Notes: generated from the letters alone by a model not told the origin. A stretch of 64,000 nt of DNA from Pycnopodia helianthoides (GCA_032158295.1 CM063256.1:10214453-10278452), one strand, 5' to 3'; counted from the first letter of the stretch, positions 40,091-50,795 are shown. Numbers and translations: made by a program.

Positions 40091-40785
40091 GTAAGTTTCT
40101 ACAATGTTATTTATTTTAATTCATTACACATCCAACAGCGCAAGCGCCAATGACAGGGTAGTGATGAGGACATGAGACCAAAATGTTCAGTTTTAGATGT
40201 AGGAGGAAAACCCCCACATGTGTGTGTGGGGGGGGGGACACATGCAATCAGATAGGGACTGAAAACCCAACCCACATGCAAAGCTCCGGTCCGAGGTGGG
40301 ATTTGAACTGTGAGATAAATATAATTTTCTTCTTATCGGGTCACTACACAAGTCTCACCCAGTGCTTCACACAGGCTCTGGAATGGCATTTCACAGCTTC
40401 CAGGTCATTTTAGGTGCATGGCTCTTGCAGGAGTGGGCAGACTAGCAGGTGCTCCATTGTCTGTTCCTGGCCGCAGTCACATGCTGTTTGTTTGTCTCCG
40501 AAACCCCACCTCTGCATTTAGGAGTCTGCAGCATCCGTAACAAGTTCTTAGGCGGTTGAGGCTTAGCCAAAAATATAAATTATCGCATTGTTTCCAGGCA
40601 TTCATTTTCCATTAGATATCTAAAAAAATGTTATATACCACAGACTTTTTAGGGCATTTCCATGTCATAAAACAATAGCTTTTATTGTTTTGTTTTTTTG
40701 TTGTTATAAAGCAATACCTTTTATTGTTTCCTTCTTGCTTGACAATACACTCTATTGTTTCCTTGTAACCTAACACACACCTGGT
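40091..40785. other. Intron 12, first part: nothing recognised
   Basis: G run at 40228-40238; otherwise unassigned. No gene. Confidence 0.5.
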
Positions 40786-41110
40786 AACCTGTGACATCAC
40801 AGGTTGACAAAAATAGCCACAGAGCCTCTACTTCCTGTGGGCACGCTTTATAACACAGCTCAGTGGAGGAACAAATAATTTATATTACATGTTATGGAAA
40901 TACTCGCCTATAATTTGTTATCATTTGATTAAAAGAAAGGGATATATCTCAAAACTTGTTCAGCTGAGTGTTATTGTTTCAATTTTTTATTTGATTTGTT
41001 ACTTTTGATGCAAAAAATGTAAAATTTCTCTCATGACAGGTGTGGTATCTTGCCTGCCAGGAAATGCCTTGGAATACACAAGGTCACTTTTTTTGTTAAC
41101 AAGATGACAT
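40786..41110. repeat. Dispersed repeat, pair member 2
   Basis: Collinear with 12718-13056 as described there. It starts with the small palindrome 'cctgtgacatcacagg'. Confidence 0.55.
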
Positions 41111-41306
41111 GGTCTATTGTTTTATTGTTTGTCAAGACTTTCCATTGTTCTCTCGGAAGAAATTCCTGTTCATTGTTTACTGTAGAACAATACATTCTGT
41201 TGCCCCCCCTTTTTTTGCTTTCATTGTTTTAAGACAATTCTTTAATATAGTTTTTTTTTTTTGTAAGACGATGCCTTCAGTTGTTCCTTCTATTGTTTGT
41301 TTGCAG

Positions 41307-41450
41307 AAAGAGGTCGGTCGCCTTCAGGCCAAGATACAGGAGCTGGAGAAGATTCTGGATCAGGAGAAACAAGCCAAGGAGTCCATTGACTACAAGTTCA
41401 GACACAGCTGCTCCAAAGTGGATAAACTAAACAAACAGCTCTATAGAGAG
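41307..41450 (+). CDS. ROCK: ROCK exon 13: start of coiled coil
   Basis: Forty-eight codons, KEVGRLQAKIQELEKILDQE through DKLNKQLYRE. Heptad-like spacing of Leu, Ile and Val with many Glu, Lys and Gln, matching the vertebrate YKLEEQLHNEMQ region. Acceptor AG 41305-41306, donor GTAATC from 41451. Confidence 0.94.
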
Positions 41451-41505
41451 GTAATCCAACCCTGCCAGGGGAAGGGGAAGAGGGCACGGAATCACAGTGC
41501 AAATA

Positions 41506-42065
41506 CAGAGCTGCCAACTCTACCTGATTCTGCAGAAAGTTCCCTGAAATAATAAACCAATCTTTGCCTGTTCTGATGGAACAAGTTTGTAAATCTCCCT
41601 GATTATGGAAACCTTTTCCCCACTATGTTTAAAGGAACATTACAGAATTGGTTTTTGCTAGCAAAACAGTTGCTGGCAGTGTAAACACTTTATGTAATCC
41701 ACCATATACATAAACTGACAAACCTGTAGAAGTTTGAGATCGATCGGCCATCTGCATCACAAGAAAATAGTGAAAAACCGATTACACATTTGCATGAAAT
41801 CATATAGATTCAACAAATGAATAAAACGCTAACTGAGCGATAAACTACAATCGGAAAATTAGTTTATTCAATTTTCATCAAATATGGCATTTCAGACAGA
41901 AATATTTCAAGGGATGTTTTCAACTATCATCATCATTAGACAGTGTAAGTTTTATGTAAATCTGTTTTTTTCTCACCAATTCTGTAATATTCCTTTAATG
42001 CAATTCTAAATATCTCCCTGATTGATGCACGAAATCTCCCTGATTGCAAGATGTTGGCAGCTCTG
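41506..42065. mobile_element. CAGAGCTGCCAAC element with a TTAA element inside
   Basis: Outer copy runs 41506-41628 and 41999-42065, with ends CAGAGCTGCCAAC and GTTGGCAGCTCTG and the direct repeat CAAATA at 41500-41505 and 42066-42071. Without the insert it matches 22466-22638. Starts 55 bp after the exon 13 donor. Confidence 0.85.
41629..41998. mobile_element. TTAA foldback element (AGGAACATTACAG family), copy 3, nested
   Basis: 370 bp, same ends as 16563-16936, TTAA on both sides. Inserted in the CAGAGCTGCCAAC element, so it is younger than that host. Confidence 0.88.
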
Positions 42066-42216
42066 CAAATAAAATGAATAAGTAATTTCATTGTTGAGAA
42101 AGAACCAATTCACAATAATTTTTTTTGACTGTGTGAGGCAGGTTTGAACCACTTTTACGTGATGCAAAACAAGTGAAACAACCTTTTTTAAAGATTTTTC
42201 CCCATTTTTGTTATTA

Positions 42217-43243
42217 CAGTCGACTCCCGTTGATACGAGCTTGCATATTACGAGGTTCCGGTTAATACGAGGTTTTTTGCCGGTCCCGACCTGCCCTGTG
42301 CGTGTTTCAATGCATTTAAATAGCGATTATACGAGCACGGTAGTAGCGAGAACACGGTTACAACGAGGTAATTTTGTCGGCCCGTTACGAGCAAAACATT
42401 GTTTTCAACCCTTTTGTAACGAGAATAATAAAAACCCAACAAAGGAAATACCTTCAACAGCCTGAAAGTCGTTATTTATGGCTTGTAAGACAATCAATAG
42501 AGGTGCTAACTGGACGCTATCGCTAGCAATACTAATCCAAAACTTAAGTCACGAGTCAGCGAGCAGGTTGTTAAATCCAAACTCCGGACAATGGTGGGAT
42601 TAGGAGTCTTGCATGGTTCAAACAACGGAGCGGATTCCATACTAAGTCAGCATTCATCAATTCATGTGAAATCTTCAGAAAAGATACTGATCCAATGAGT
42701 TTTACAAGTTTATGATGTGCATTTTCAGCAGGAAAAAACCCACCGCAACTGAAAAGCTAAAATATTTGCGCGATCAATATTAAATGCAACAGCGAGATCT
42801 CCCTGGTATCCCGCGTTAGCAATGAACCATTTAACATTACACTGGTGGTTACCAATGAAAATCAACTTTTTATTTGTTGACTGCTGCGACCAAAGTTTTG
42901 CACCGAAACTTCGCTAAACAAGAACAGCAAGTTAAAATCTCAGACATTTTTTCAATCATGTAAAATGTAAACTGATTTTATAAATTGACTTTCCAACTAA
43001 AATAACTCAATTAAAACATTTTTATTAGCCCAATTTTGTGCTTGTTTGTGCGGTACATGCACACACTATGCACACAGTTATCCATGTATTGCAGCAGCCT
43101 TGTCTGTGTACACATGCGACCATTAATGTCATGCACTTTGTGCATAGTGCATTGATTATTACCGCGATCGGATATTACGAGATTCGGATATAACGAGGAA
43201 AACGGGCTAGTCCGGCGGACCTCGTATTAACGGGAGTCGACTG
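42217..43243. mobile_element. Pogo-like element, 1.03 kb, TA duplication
   Basis: Inverted ends CAGTCGACTCCCGTTGATAC and its mirror ending gtattaacgggagtcgactg, with TA on each side (42215-42216, 43244-43245). Near the ends are sub-repeats such as 'tacgag' and 'ttacgaggt'. Ends recall Tigger/pogo elements of the Tc1/mariner superfamily. No intact transposase frame; the 85-codon frame at 42208-42465 is not taken as one. Confidence 0.8.
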
Positions 43244-43553
43244 TACTATGATTTATTGGCCATTGATAGGAGAAAACATACAGTCAGTCAAAATAAGATA
43301 AAACTGTGATTGTAATGCAAGGAAATTAGCTGTTGAAAGCTCTCTCCTGCGGTAAAAAATACGGTCAATTGTAGTACATCGTTGTATTCCTGAAGACAGT
43401 CGAAGCATGCTGGTCGAAACTTTGAGTCTTCTAACAACGGAATCATCAGAACTCATTCAGAGAGATTATTTCTTTAATGTTATTAACAAACCTTTATCAC
43501 TAAAGGAATATTAAGCTGAAGAGGACATTTTTGTTTGCATCTTGATTTTTCAG

Positions 43554-43634
43554 GAGAATGAGAGGAGACGTCTTGAAGAAAAACAGATGCACCAGGAGAG
43601 ACTGATTGCGGAGCAGAAGCACGAACAGAAAGAG
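43554..43634 (+). CDS. ROCK: ROCK exon 14: coiled coil
   Basis: Twenty-seven codons, ENERRRLEEKQMHQERLIAE then QKHEQKE; similar to the vertebrate QENEKRRNVENEV stretch. Strongly charged helix. Acceptor AG 43552-43553, donor GTAAAG from 43635, phase 0 both sides. Confidence 0.92.
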
Positions 43635-43864
43635 GTAAAGGTCTTGAAGGGTTACAGGGAGCAAGAAACTGAGAAGATTCATTTCTCCTGCTCTCTAAAC
43701 TTATCGATGATGAAACGGTTGTTGTACTGGCATTCCCACATACATCAACATCACTTTTGCCTCTGTTAAAATCGAGTGCACAACAGTCAGTTGAATGGTG
43801 TGAACTTCTACTTTGGTCAAGATGCCATTCCGGAGCCATTCACCCTGAAACTGCTGTTCAACCA

Positions 43865-44146
43865 GGGCCCAATTTCATAGAGCTCCTTAAGCACAAAAAA
43901 GTAACTAAGCACAACTAAAATATATGCTTACCAGAATAAGGTTACCCGCCAAACTACCATGTCAGAAGTGCAATTTGTGACTGGTATTATGCTTACCAAC
44001 AAAAGTATGCTTACCAGAATAAGGTTACCCGCCAAACTACCATGTCACAGGTACAATTTGTGACTGTGGTATCCTGCTCATTTCTGCTGAGCAGAAAATC
44101 GATAAGCAATATTTTTCTGCTTAAGCAGCTCTATGACATTGGGCCC
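43865..44146. mobile_element. GGGCCCAATTTCATAGAG foldback, copy 4, with internal duplication
   Basis: 282 bp from GGGCCCAATTTCATAGAGCT to ctatgacattgggccc. The phrase 'tatgcttaccagaataaggt' with the following 'tacccgccaaactaccatgt' is present twice (near 43922 and 44006). Ends 58 bp before exon 15. Confidence 0.75.
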
Positions 44147-44204
44147 AGCTGCAGGTATCACACCGAATAAGTAAATCAACTTCCCTTTTTTTTTCACTCG
44201 ACAG

Positions 44205-44420
44205 ACGTTGCGAAAACTTGAGTACGAAAGTGAGCGTAACCGACAGCTGGAGTCGCAGGTGAAGAACATTACTCAGTACGAGAGTAGAATCCGTGAGTTG
44301 ATGTCCAACCAGGATAAGATGTCCATGCAGGAGAGGCAGATTGAGAATCTCCAAAAGCAGATGCATGGCGAGGCAGACGTCTTTTCTAAGCTCAAGAAGC
44401 AACTGGCTGATCAACAGAAG
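44205..44420 (+). CDS. ROCK: ROCK exon 15: coiled coil
   Basis: Seventy-two codons, TLRKLEYESERNRQLESQVK to LKKQLADQQK. Longest exon in the window (216 nt). Acceptor AG 44203-44204; donor GTGGGT from 44421. A 34-bp minisatellite begins about 20 bp after this donor. Confidence 0.94.
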
Positions 44421-44439
44421 GTGGGTGATGTTTAGAGAC

Positions 44440-45895
44440 CGTATAGCAGCCGCAAGTGGCTTGTACCAGAATGCCCATAGCAGCTGCAAGTGGCTTGTAC
44501 CAAATTAGCCATAGCAGCTACAAGGGGCTTGTACCATAATGATCATAGCATTTACAAGTGGCTTGTACCATAATGATCGTAGCAGCTACAAGTGGCTTGT
44601 ACCATACTGGCCATAGCAGCTACAAGTGGCGTGTACTATACTGGCCATAGCAGCTGCAGGTGGCTTCAAGTACCAAAATGTCCATAGCAGCCACAAGTGG
44701 CCTGTACCAAAATGTCCATAGCAGCCACAAGTGGCTTGTACCAAAATGCCCATAGCAGCCACAAGTGGCTTGTACCAAAATGTCCATAGCAGCCACAAGT
44801 GGCCTGTACCAAAATGTCCATAGCAGCCACAAGTGGCCTGTACCAAAATGCCCATAGCAGCCACAAGTGGCCTGTACCAAAATGCCCATAGCAGCCACAA
44901 GTGGCCTGTACCAAAATGCCCATAGCAGCCACAAGTGGCTTGTACCAAAATGCCCATAGCAGCCACAAGTGGCTTGTACCAAATGTCCATAGCAGCCACA
45001 AGTGGCCTGTACCAAAATGTCCATAGCAGCCACAAGTGGCCTGTACCAAAATGTCCATAGCAGCCACAAGTGGCCTGTACCAAAATGCCCATAGCAGCCA
45101 CAAGTGGCCTGTACCAAAATGCCCATAGCAGCCACAATGGCCTGTACCAAAATGCCCATAGCAGCCACAAGTGGCTTGTACCAAAATGCCCATAGCAGCC
45201 ACAAGTGGCTTGTACCAAAATGTCCATAGCAGCCACAAGTGGCCTGTACCAAAATGTCCATAGCAGCCACAAGTGGCCTGTACCAAAATGCCCATAGCAG
45301 CCACAAGTGGCCTGTACCAAAATGCCCATAGCAGCCACAAGTGGCCTGTACCAAAATGCCCATAGCAGCCACAAGTGGCTTGTACCAAAATGCCCATAGC
45401 AGCCACAAGTGGCTTGTACCAAATGCCCATAGCAGCCACAAGTGGCTTGTACCAAAATGCCCATAGCAGCCACAAGTGGCTTGTACCAAAATGCCCATAG
45501 CAGCCACAAGTGGCCTGTACCAAAATGCCCATAGCAGCCACAAGTGGCTTGTACCAAAATGTCCATAGCAGCCACAAGTGGCCTGTACCAAAATGCCCAT
45601 AGCAGCCACAAGTGGCCTGTACCAAAATGCCCATAGCAGCCACAAGTGGCCTGTACCAAAATGCCCATAGCAGCCACAAGTGGCCTGTACTAAAATGCCC
45701 ATAGCAGCCACAAGTGGCTTGTACCAAAATGCCCATAGCAGCCACAAGTGGCTTGTACCAAAATGCCCATAGCAGCCACAAGTGGCTTGTACCAAAATGC
45801 CCATAGCAGTCACAAGTGGCTTGTACCAAAATGCCCATAGCAGCCACAAGTGGCTTGTACCAAAATGTCCATAGCAGCCACAACTGGCCAAAGTA
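44440..45895. repeat. 34-bp minisatellite, about 43 units, with higher-order pattern
   Basis: Unit: ccatagcagccacaagtggc, then ctgtaccaaaatgt or variants; spacing measured as 34 bp (for example 44716 to 44750). Outer units at 44440-44660 are diverged; the inner ones are almost identical and differ mainly at two C/T sites. Those sites show a repeating order of six or seven units. All three minus-strand frames stay open for 360-430 codons because the unit lacks stops in every register; this is a product of the repeat and not evidence of a gene. Confidence 0.92.
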
Positions 45896-46433
45896 AAGGT
45901 CATGTCTTAAATTTCTTTTTTCTAATAACAAAATGAATTTTCCCATGTCAACTTGCTGTCTTCATTTCAAAAAACATTTCAGTATCTTGTTTTGTTCCAG
46001 ACAAGGAGACACAAAACTTAAAAGCATTAGCCATGTCCAAGCATTATTATAGAGAAGAGTTACCAAAAAGCAAGTTAAACTAAAGCAAAATTAAAATATT
46101 TGATTTTGTAGATTTGAGGTTATTAAGGATTTTGGAAGAAAGCAAAATCTTTTGTGTTGGCCGGGACCAATTTATATATATAGTCCACTGATAAACCCCT
46201 TGCATTGGCCGCCATCTCTTCAACAATGGTAATGTGCATGTGTGTACGCACCATGCACAACTCTAAGCCAATGATAGGTCTTCTTTTGACTTTGGTGAAG
46301 GTGCTGCTTAAGCTTGTGACGTCCATAAAGCAAGAAGAATATTGAAGAGAAATACAAGTCTGTACAAAAGAGGTAAATTTTTTAGGAAAAAAATCAATTC
46401 AAGTCTCTTCGCGGAAATTTTTTTCTCTTTCAG
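45896..46433. other. Intron 15 after the minisatellite: nothing recognised
   Basis: 538 bp of AT-rich DNA leading to exon 16; no repeat family seen. Confidence 0.6.
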
Positions 46434-46599
46434 AGTAATTCACTATTGGAGCAGGACATCCGTGACACCAAAGACAAGTATAATCAGATCCTGGAGACGA
46501 AACAGTCCCTGGATCGAGAGATCATCTCTCTGCAGAATCTCCTTGAGGAGGAGAGGAGCGGGCGTGGACGAATGGAAGACATGAAGGCAGAAGTTGAAC
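46434..46599 (+). CDS. ROCK: ROCK exon 16: coiled coil
   Basis: Fifty-five codons plus one base, SNSLLEQDIRDTKDKYNQIL to RMEDMKAEVE, then a split Arg. Parallels the vertebrate LEAERRDRGHDSEM part. Acceptor AG 46432-46433, donor GTACGT from 46600. A dispersed repeat starts 19 bp beyond the donor. Confidence 0.94.
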
Positions 46600-46618
46600 G
46601 TACGTCTCAGTCATTGCT

Positions 46619-46786
46619 CAGGCCTGGAATTTCATCTTTGAGAGGGCAAGGCCATTTTCATTTTGCAATGGGCGCTTCCATTGGAAAATCTTAAAGGTCT
46701 ATGGGAAACTTTTGAAGGGGCACCGAGGCCAAGACCAGGGCAACAGAGGGCATGGCCTCTGTGGCCTCTGTGTAATTCCAGGCCTG
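46619..46786. repeat. CAGGCCTGGAATT-type element, copy c
   Basis: 168 bp; CAGGCCTGGAATTTCATCTT to GTAATTCCAGGCCTG, with the clearest inverted ends of this family. Inner 'gagggcaaggccattttcat' and 'gaaggggcaccgaggccaag'. Begins 19 bp after the exon 16 donor. Confidence 0.75.
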
Positions 46787-47360
46787 ATTGCTCCTTTACA
46801 GAGGAACAAAAAAATGTTTAAGCCCAGAAGTGTGTTTTGAAGAAGTTGGATCTGTAAAGAGTGGTTGCCCCTGAAAAACCCCTTCCCCTGGAAAAACAAA
46901 ATTCAAATGGATTGTCACCATAGTTGCTTGTGAAACTTTGATATTAAGAGTTATAGACTTTCATCAAAGGTCATAATTTAGTTGTATTTATTGAGGTTGA
47001 AGACTAAGTTTGTGTCCATGTTGGGAGTAGGAGGGGCAAGCTAAATACCATTATTTGAGCACTATGTAACATCATGGAGGTGTTTCATGGTATAACATAT
47101 AGTTCAAGTCGGTGACTGTATGACACCTTGCAATTTTCACGAGCTGCACGTTTATCAATTGAACCAGCTAGGGACAACAACGAGTCTGGTTCCATTTTTG
47201 TTCAGTGATTATTAATATTCAGTATTGTTGGTGGATATAGGGAACATAACCAAGATGATGGCAGTTTGATTAAGGTTGTAAAGGTATATTGCTGCGTAAC
47301 GGTATTATAAAAGCTGTAGATGTACTTAGTGTGTTATAAATTGGATGGATTTACTCGTAG
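46787..47360. other. Intron 16, remainder: nothing recognised
   Basis: 574 bp, no gene or clear repeat. Confidence 0.6.
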
Positions 47361-47467
47361 GTCGTAACGCCAACCTGACGAGCGACGTCTTCCGTCTGAA
47401 GGAGGATGAGAGTCGAGCTATCGCTGAGCAGCAACGACAGCAAGAACAGATCATCACATTGGAACAG
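47361..47467 (+). CDS. ROCK: ROCK exon 17: coiled coil
   Basis: Completes Arg, then RNANLTSDVFRLKEDESRAI, AEQQRQQEQIITLEQ. Acceptor AG 47359-47360, donor GTACGC from 47468. Separated from exon 18 by the shortest intron in the window (212 nt). Confidence 0.93.
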
Positions 47468-47679
47468 GTACGCTAGTGTAAACTGGCTGAAATATATCGA
47501 TTATCAACACCCTTTTCTATGTTCATAAAGCTGTTAATTTGTAAGCTGTATTTGTTTTACCCTTCACTGATGTGTGATAAGCACGGTGCAATCTGAGTCT
47601 GACAGGAAAATAAGAATCCCCAAGTCGCAAACCTGATTTGTAGCTGAGGTAAACTTTCCATTATTTTTTTTTCGCTCAG

Positions 47680-47824
47680 ACCAAAGCTAGTCTGGAGTTT
47701 GATCTGGAGTCACTCAAGAGTGAACTGAGAGAGAGTGAACTCCGTGTGGAGACTGCCGCAGCATCAGCAGAGGCAGGTCGCATTACAAGGACACAGGAAG
47801 AGGCTCATATCCAGCTTATTGAAG
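47680..47824 (+). CDS. ROCK: ROCK exon 18: coiled coil
   Basis: Forty-eight codons plus one base, TKASLEFDLESLKSELRESE through TRTQEEAHIQLIE. Acceptor AG 47678-47679, donor GTAAAT from 47825. Confidence 0.94.
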
Positions 47825-47872
47825 GTAAATGATGGCTGGCTCATGGTGGGTTCAGATCCTGTACGAGTTACT

Positions 47873-48180
47873 TATATATGGGTTTTGAGGCATTGCATGG
47901 TGAGGTATCAATGCATATTTGGTTTGCGGTAACACCATGTGTATAATGATCTACTTGGCTGTGTAGATTAGGTTCTTAAGTCCAGGTCGATTTCCTACCT
48001 CCCGCCCAGGTAGTAGTTAATAAGCAGGACAGTTCTTTTCGGAACTGAGAAGTCTCCCGAATACCAAAAATCTGCTCCCCGGTAGTAGAACAAATAGCAA
48101 GACAAGTTCTCTAAAGAACATAATCTTCACAGCAAAGTAGATAGTTATACGCATGGTGTTACCGCAAACCAAATATACAT
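47873..48180. mobile_element. GGTTTGCGGTAACACC foldback, complete
   Basis: Left arm atatttggtttgcggtaaca (from 47915) mirrors right arm tgttaccgcaaaccaaatat (to 48177); inner arms 'gatctacttggctgtgtaga' and 'tcttcacagcaaagtagata' also pair. Solo left arm at 25053-25190 and solo right arm at 60453-60530. Non-coding. Confidence 0.8.
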
Positions 48181-48559
48181 TGAGTTACTTACAGATGTTT
48201 GTGGAGAACTGTAAAGCAACATTTGTTGGCAGTTTCTTTGTGCTTTTGCTGACAGGCACAAATCAAGAGGACGAGGTCTTGAACATTGGCTTAAAACCGG
48301 TAATCTCGTCTCGGCCAATCAGAATGGATAAACTGACCCAGGTTTTTATGAATGCCAAATAAAGCTTGACATAAAAGGATGTGAAGCTCAGGAGGATTGC
48401 AATAATTGTATTCTGAATCTACATGTACCAAACAATTGATGATGTTCCATCCTTGGAAAATGCACAGGAGACTGTGTAGACTCTTTGAAACCAGTGTATC
48501 GTCCCATCATGATAGTTTACTTCTTGAAAACTATAGAGTTGAAATGAATGATTTTTTGA

Positions 48560-49195
48560 GAGAACCAATGATTATTATACATTTTGTTATAGTTTGAGAA
48601 CAATGATTTATCCATTCTGTGTAGGTTTGAGAACTAATGATTATTATACCATTCTGTTGTAGGTTCTTTGAGAACCAATGATTATTATACCATTTTGTTG
48701 TAGGTTCTTTGAGGATCAATGGTTCTTTGAGAATCAATGATTATTATACCATTTTGTTATCAGTCTTTGAGAACCAATGATTATTATACCATTCTGTTAT
48801 AGATTCTTTGAGAACCAATGATTATTATACCATTCTGTTATAAGTTCTTTTTAGAATCAATGATTATTATACCAACCTGTTAAAGATTCTTTGAGAACCA
48901 ATGGTTATTATACCATACTGTTATAGATTCTTTGAGAACCAATGATTATTAAACCATTCTGTTGTAGGTTATTTGAGAACCAATGATTATTATACCATTC
49001 TGTTGTAGGTTCTTTGAGAACCAATGATTATCATACCATTCTGTTATAGGTTCTTTGAGAACCAATGATTATTATACCATTCTGCTATACATGTAGGTTC
49101 TTTTATAGCCAATGATTTCTATACCAATTATTATACCATTCTGTTATACATTCTTGAGAACCAATGATAATTATACCATTATGTTGAAGGTTCTG
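48560..49195. repeat. 41-bp minisatellite, about 14 units
   Basis: Unit close to gaaccaatgattattatacc then attctgttgtaggttctttg and a; period measured as 41 bp between 48977 and 49018. Some units are shortened (48617, 48700-48740). AT-rich and non-coding. Confidence 0.88.
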
Positions 49196-49330
49196 TAGTA
49201 TATGTATTGCAATAATGTACCCTACCCCAAGAAAATCTCCTTATGCAACTTTCAAAAACTGTCTGTTTTGGACTGCTCTAGCCGTTATCACCTTACGAGA
49301 GTTTACCAGGTTAATTATTGATTTCTCCAG

Positions 49331-49491
49331 ACTTAAAGAAGCAGTTAGCAGTAGAGAAAGACGGCCGTGTCAAACAGCAAGACAGCTGGCAGCAGGCCAT
49401 GAAGGAGAAATCCATGAAGGAAATAGACCTCAAACAGGCCTTACAGCAGCTGCAACGGGCGGAGGAACAGAGGAAAGCAGAAAATGCTAAG
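49331..49491 (+). CDS. ROCK: ROCK exon 19: coiled coil
   Basis: Completes Asp, then LKKQLAVEKDGRVKQQDSWQ and on through IDLKQALQQLQRAEEQRKAE. The IDLKQ..QQL part matches vertebrate VDLKQSQQKLEHL. Acceptor AG 49329-49330, donor GTAAGA from 49492. Confidence 0.95.
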
Positions 49492-49741
49492 GTAAGAAGG
49501 AGGTTGGGGGCAAATACTACGAATGATCGATTCGCTGTAGTACATGTGTTTGGTGTTGCCGAGCGGCTGCTGTAAACACACCACACCAGAGGATGTCGAG
49601 CGCAGAGTGCGTGTAGTGGATTTGACACTTAGTAGTCCCTTTATACGTGCTACTATGTGATTCTGAGCATGCTGACATTTCCAAATAATGAACTTACCTG
49701 GTCAGTCTTCTGCTAGCTAGTGTCCCTAGAAGTCCCCCAAT

Positions 49742-50053
49742 CAGTGGCGTAGCCAGAGGTGGGACAGGAGGGCTGGAGCCCTCCCATTCTCGGAACCCTT
49801 GGCCCCCCCATGAGATAATTGTTTTTTCAATGCATAAATGAATGGTTCGATACATTAAATAGCCACAAACCTCCCCCTCAACAACAACAAAATAGTAATA
49901 ATAATAATAAATAGATAAGATAAATAAATAGGTAAATAAAAAAATAAGTAAAAACAAATATATATATATATATATATCAAATATAAAATAAAAATAATTA
50001 TTATATGCCCCTGCTTGCCCCCCCCCTAATGACAATGTCTGTTTACACCACTG
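49742..50053. mobile_element. CAGTGGCGTA element
   Basis: 312 bp, CAGTGGCGTAGCCAGAGG to GTTTACACCACTG. Holds ATA and TATA simple repeats at 49892-49977 and C runs. Related decayed copy at 638-832. Non-autonomous DNA transposon; ends resemble hAT-type CAGTGG starts, but no 8-bp duplication was found. Confidence 0.65.
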
Positions 50054-50162
50054 CTCCAATTATTAGTCCTTTTAAGAGTTTCTGACAAACAAGAATCCTG
50101 ACAAATTCTTAAGAAACTGAACTATTCAAAGCGATTGAATGATTTTGTTTTTTTGTTCCTAG

Positions 50163-50347
50163 ATGGAGCAGCTGAATCTGCAGCTGGAGCAGGAGGTACA
50201 GAGGAAGTCTTTCATCAACTCGGATCTTAAGAGTGCCAATCAACAGATCAATAATCTCAAGGCAGAGGAGAAACGTCTCCGAGCGGAGATTGTTGAGCTC
50301 AAGCGGACCATCGTCAAACACCAAGATGCTCACAAGAAGTATAAACA
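50163..50347 (+). CDS. ROCK: ROCK exon 20: coiled coil
   Basis: Sixty-one codons plus two bases, MEQLNLQLEQEVQRKSFINS through IVKHQDAHKKYK. Parallels the vertebrate NLTLQLEQESNKRLLLQNEL segment. Acceptor AG 50161-50162, donor GTAAGG from 50348. Confidence 0.95.
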
Positions 50348-50359
50348 GTAAGGAGACAA

Positions 50360-50690
50360 TTACTCACTTTACTTTTCAGTTGAAGGTGTTATACAGTATT
50401 GGTAGAGCTGACAAGTGTTCATGTTTTGTGTGATCAACCATATACATGAAATAAAAAAACTGTGGAAATTTGGCTTAATCCGTTGTGTGAGTCAGGACAA
50501 AATAGTGAAAAAAAACATGCACAATTTTCGGCATGTAAACACACTGTAAAAACAAAGTACCTCGTGGGGTAAAGTACTCCGTGGGGTACATCACTCATGT
50601 TCCCCAGAGCCATGTACATGCGTCTTTGTAGCATATCATGTGATTGGTTCTCGACCAATGAAAGTTGACAGTCTTTTTACAATGGTATAA
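50360..50690. repeat. Fragment related to the TTAA AGGCCCTGTACAC family
   Basis: Contains 'ttatacagtattggtagagc', 'catatacatgaaataaaaaa', 'ctgtggaaatttggctta' and 'gacaaaatagtgaaaaaaaa', in the same order as the elements at 39676-40018 and 19692-19989. Both ends diverged. Fills intron 20. Confidence 0.45.
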
Positions 50691-50725
50691 CAAAGTTATT
50701 TGTTTGGTTTTTTCCCCCCGATCAG

Positions 50726-50795
50726 GAATGCTGCCCTCACCAATCTACAGATTAAGGAGTTACAGGAGAATCTAGAATCGGAGCAGCAGTTCACT
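50726..50795 (+). CDS. ROCK: ROCK exon 21: coiled coil
   Basis: Completes Gln, then 23 codons NAALTNLQIKELQENLESEQ, QFT. Matches the vertebrate MRELQDQLEAEQYFSTLYK junction. Acceptor AG 50724-50725, donor GTAAGA from 50796. Confidence 0.93.

Noticed and set aside
42208..42465. Transposase remnant
   Set aside because: The frame lies within the terminal sub-repeats of the pogo-like element and shows no DDE or helix-turn-helix pattern.
44586..45946. Three overlapping long open frames (363-427 codons) on the minus strand
   Set aside because: They lie wholly in the 34-bp minisatellite. A unit without stop codons and not divisible by three stays open in every register, so length here is no evidence of coding.
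48560..49195. CRISPR array
   Set aside because: Units are head-to-tail without unique spacers, in an intron of a metazoan gene.
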